DNA of 5,782 nucleotides from Belnapia sp. (GTDB taxonomy: Bacteria; Pseudomonadota; Alphaproteobacteria; Acetobacterales; Acetobacteraceae), in assembly GCA_028291445.1 (NCBI GenBank), contig JAQGIA010000216.1, forward strand, positions 1 through 5,782, in the 5' to 3' direction. Positions 5,187-5,782 of this stretch are shown in pieces (positions within the stretch are counted from its first letter, which is position 1; every line of letters begins with the position of its first letter). The position numbers and the translations under genes were made by a program. Under the pieces are notes generated by a model. That model did not search any database, was not told the origin of the DNA, and saw only the letters and a program-made list of their open reading frames with translations.

Positions 5187-5782
5187 TCAGCAGAAGGCGC
5201 GGATCACCGTCTCGCCGAAGCGCGGCAGGCTCTCCTCGATATCCGGTAGGAAGGCGGTCAACGGCAGCACCACCCGGCCGACGCCCGCCACCCGCCGCGC
5301 CTCCACCGCCGCCCGCGCATCCTTGCCGGGTTGCGGCAGCGCATCCGGGCAACCGGTGAGGAATTCGATCGCCGTCGGGTCCCGCCCGGCCGCGGTGGCG
5401 GCACGCCGGACCACGTCGAACAGTGGCAGGATATCGGTCTGCGAGCCGATGGAGGGAAAGAACCCGTCGCCCAGCCGACCCGCCCGCTTCGCCGCCACCT
5501 CGGTGCTGCCGCCGACGATGATCGGCACGCTGCCGGCCACCGGCTTCGGATTGCAGTTGATACCGGTGAAGTTGACGAATTCTCCGGCATGGCTGGCGCT
5601 GTCCCCGGCCCAGAGCGCCCGCATCGCCGCGACATATTCATCCGCCCGCTTGCCACGCTTCTCGAAGGGTACGCCCAGCGCCTCGAATTCCTCGCGCAGC
5701 CAGCCGACGCCGATGCCGAGCTCGATCCGCCCGCCGCTCATCGCATCGAGCGTCGCCACCTGCTTGGCCAGCACCAGCGGGT
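5187..5782 (-). CDS. Luciferase-like (LLM class) flavin/F420-dependent oxidoreductase, N-terminal part beyond the window
   Basis: The visible 197 residues are the C-terminal two-thirds or so of an LLM TIM-barrel enzyme. The fragment enters as PLVLAKQVATLDAMSGGR, followed by IELGIGVGWLREEFEALGVPFEKRG, the hallmark strand-loop of the family. Next come the R-x-DEYVAAMRALW helix, PKPVAGSVPIIVGGSTEVAAKRAGRLGDGFFP, and a family-like ending. This pattern matches proteins usually labelled probable F420-dependent oxidoreductase (Rv2161c-like). Whether it uses F420 or FMN cannot be decided, since the N-terminal barrel strands are missing and many proteobacteria do not make F420. The open frame continues to the last base with no start visible; the GTG at 5774 is internal. 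Its stop lies 3 bases from the SDR stop. It might oxidise or desaturate a compound related to the SDR substrate, but only proximity suggests this. Confidence 0.9.
   Translation of the reverse strand, partial: PLVLAKQVATLDAMSGGRIELGIGVGWLREEFEALGVPFEKRGKRADEYVAAMRALWAGDSASHAGEFVNFTGINCNPKPVAGSVPIIVGGSTEVAAKRAGRLGDGFFPSIGSQTDILPLFDVVRRAATAAGRDPTAIEFLTGCPDALPQPGKDARAAVEARRVAGVGRVVLPLTAFLPDIEESLPRFGETVIRAFC

Noticed and set aside
1..5782. A novel defence, mobile or CRISPR-like system
   Set aside because: There are no spaced repeats, transposase, integrase, tRNA attachment site or toxin-antitoxin-like pair. All seven genes fall into familiar families with uniform base composition by eye.

Overview
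The window is a dense, very GC-rich stretch of a bacterial chromosome. It has seven protein genes, five complete and two cut by the window edges, and almost no non-coding DNA. The gene types suggest an alphaproteobacterium, most likely a member of the Rhodospirillales/Acetobacteraceae such as a Roseomonas-like genus. Three things point there: an IalB-family secreted protein directly in front of rlmN, an orphan TctC/Bug solute-binding protein, and strong G/C preference at third codon positions. This assignment is inferred from content and recalled gene neighbourhoods, not from a marker-gene comparison.

Layout. Positions 1-1467 (minus strand) hold a two-gene unit: a small secreted IalB-like protein, then rlmN, which makes 2-methyladenosine in 23S rRNA and tRNA. 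The two overlap at an ATGA junction, and rlmN leaves the window on the left. A 78-bp divergent gap follows. Positions 1546-3293 (plus strand) hold a class I SAM-dependent methyltransferase with an extra C-terminal domain, then a small DUF218 (YdcF/SanA-like) protein. The second gene starts on a TTG that overlaps the stop of the first. Positions 3290-4279 (minus strand) hold a TctC/Bug periplasmic binding protein. It converges on the DUF218 gene and overlaps it by 4 bp. A 142-bp divergent control region follows, then an SDR dehydrogenase on the plus strand (4422-5183). The SDR gene converges, with a 3-bp gap, on a luciferase-like (LLM) oxidoreductase that enters from the right edge on the minus strand.

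How the genes may work together. The IalB-like/rlmN pair and the methyltransferase/DUF218 pair look like ordinary translationally coupled housekeeping or accessory pairs. The TctC-like protein and the SDR share a divergent control region. That region holds an 18-bp near-perfect inverted repeat, placed where the binding-protein gene would begin transcription, and two back-to-back candidate -35 elements. This fits a regulated uptake-plus-oxidation pair for an unknown organic acid or related compound, possibly with the LLM enzyme. No transporter membrane subunits (TctA/TctB) or regulator gene are visible.

I see no RNA genes, mobile elements, CRISPR arrays or convincing intrinsic terminators, and no gene-free stretch longer than 142 bp. 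I did not find a new defence or mobile system. The most interesting unexplained element is the inverted repeat at 4317-4334.
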